A DNA stretch of 43,648 bases from the NCBI GenBank assembly GCA_947650155.1, contig CANSUS010000030.1:1-43648 (forward strand), written 5' to 3'. The position numbers and the translations under genes are program-made. The stretch's first letter is position 1; every line of letters starts with the position of its first letter. This DNA is from an uncultured Lachnospiraceae bacterium (lineage in GTDB: Bacteria > Bacillota > Clostridia > Lachnospirales > Lachnospiraceae). The notes under the pieces are model-generated. The model made no database searches, was not told the origin of the DNA, and saw only the letters and a list, made by a program, of their open reading frames with translations. This document shows, piece after piece, positions 43,296 to 43,648 of the stretch.

Positions 43296-43648
43296 CGCTT
43301 ACTCCCAATAATCTCAGGAAATTTCTTAGATTTATTTCCCCATTTTCGCATCTCATACTACGTAAATTATAATTTTTGATATTCTGATTTTCTTTTATAA
43401 TACTCCGCAAATCCATATCTTCTGTCAGATATGCAGGAATAGACATTTTTTCTTTTGTATTCAGATTTATTATTTCTATTGACGCCGTATAATTGGAATA
43501 TGCCACTATCCAATTTCCCTTCTTCTCACAACAGATATAATTAATATGTTCATAAACATATTCCAGCTGTTCCAAGCCACATCTCATTGTTATTTCGTAA
43601 GCGCTAAATAATAGGGTACTCCCATTTGAAAAATCCGGAAAATTTCCC
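43276..43648 (-). CDS. Unknown protein, C-terminal part (runs off right edge)
   Basis: The frame is open from the right edge without a stop, so the ATG at 43587 is probably internal. About 124 residues are visible. Upstream residues read NFPDFSNGSTLLFSAYEITM, followed by RCGLEQLEYVYEHI, AYSNYTASIEIINL and RNFLRLLGVSDEKNRG. I recognise no domain; the alternating short strands could be part of a propeller or a repeat protein. It is the first visible gene of the run and overlaps the cupin gene by 20 bp. Confidence 0.55.
   Translation of the reverse strand, partial: GNFPDFSNGSTLLFSAYEITMRCGLEQLEYVYEHINYICCEKKGNWIVAYSNYTASIEIINLNTKEKMSIPAYLTEDMDLRSIIKENQNIKNYNLRSMRCENGEINLRNFLRLLGVSDEKNRG

Overview
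The window looks like chromosomal DNA of a motile, spore-forming Gram-positive anaerobe of the Clostridia, most likely family Lachnospiraceae. The evidence is sporulation genes (sigK, spoIIP, gpr), the Firmicutes order rpsT / gpr-spoIIP-lepA-hemW, a chemoreceptor signalling protein, csrA with a Maf-type (DUF115) glycosyltransferase, strong GGAGG-type ribosome binding sites and frequent GTG/TTG starts. Almost every gene is on the minus strand; only rpsT and a tetR are on plus. I see no tRNA, rRNA, CRISPR array, phage or intact insertion sequence.

Layout, left to right. 1-108: 5' end of a cytidine deaminase gene, with a long upstream region carrying a degenerate ~33-bp tandem repeat. 0.5-5.1 kb: a probable operon (read right to left) of an aldose-epimerase-like gene, rluF-like pseudouridine synthase, a divergent ligA and metA. 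5.07-5.5 kb: a dense regulatory region with phased TGTAATACA boxes and a possible plus-strand small RNA. 5.5-8.2 kb: comM-dprA. 8.4-15.7 kb: an HD-domain protein, sigK, then hemW, lepA, spoIIP and gpr, divergent from rpsT. 16.2-21.1 kb: a TPM-domain membrane protein, a zinc-ribbon protein, a sodium:alanine-type symporter and a chemoreceptor without a ligand domain.

21.3-26.7 kb is a compact lipid/peptide-like biosynthetic operon: SCP2-like protein, alpha/beta hydrolase, stand-alone condensation domain, acyl carrier protein and AMP-forming acyl ligase. A divergent TetR regulator sits next to it, with two palindromic operators in the shared promoter region. The five genes together look like a minimal one-module acyl-transfer pathway with no recognised product.

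26.7-33.7 kb is a more plastic zone: an NSS transporter, a lipoprotein, an XRE regulator/PP2C phosphatase pair, and three gene remains (a fragment with a frameshift, a fic gene that has lost its catalytic core, and a collapsed pyroglutamyl-peptidase-like gene). Two GNAT acetyltransferases, rlmH and a zinc-ribbon membrane protein follow.

35.8-43.6 kb is the second unusual system. A tightly packed, partly overlapping gene train carries a cupin, kdsA, a CMP-ulosonate cytidylyltransferase, a KdsC-like phosphatase, a Maf/DUF115 glycosyltransferase, two copies of a [small protein + Rossmann/GT9-like] module, and csrA, and ends at a strong terminator. Kdo-type synthesis genes belong to Gram-negative lipopolysaccharide pathways, so finding them here beside Maf and csrA suggests flagellin (or another surface protein or glycan) decorated with a Kdo-like eight-carbon sugar. 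That target is inference; the window contains no flagellin gene.
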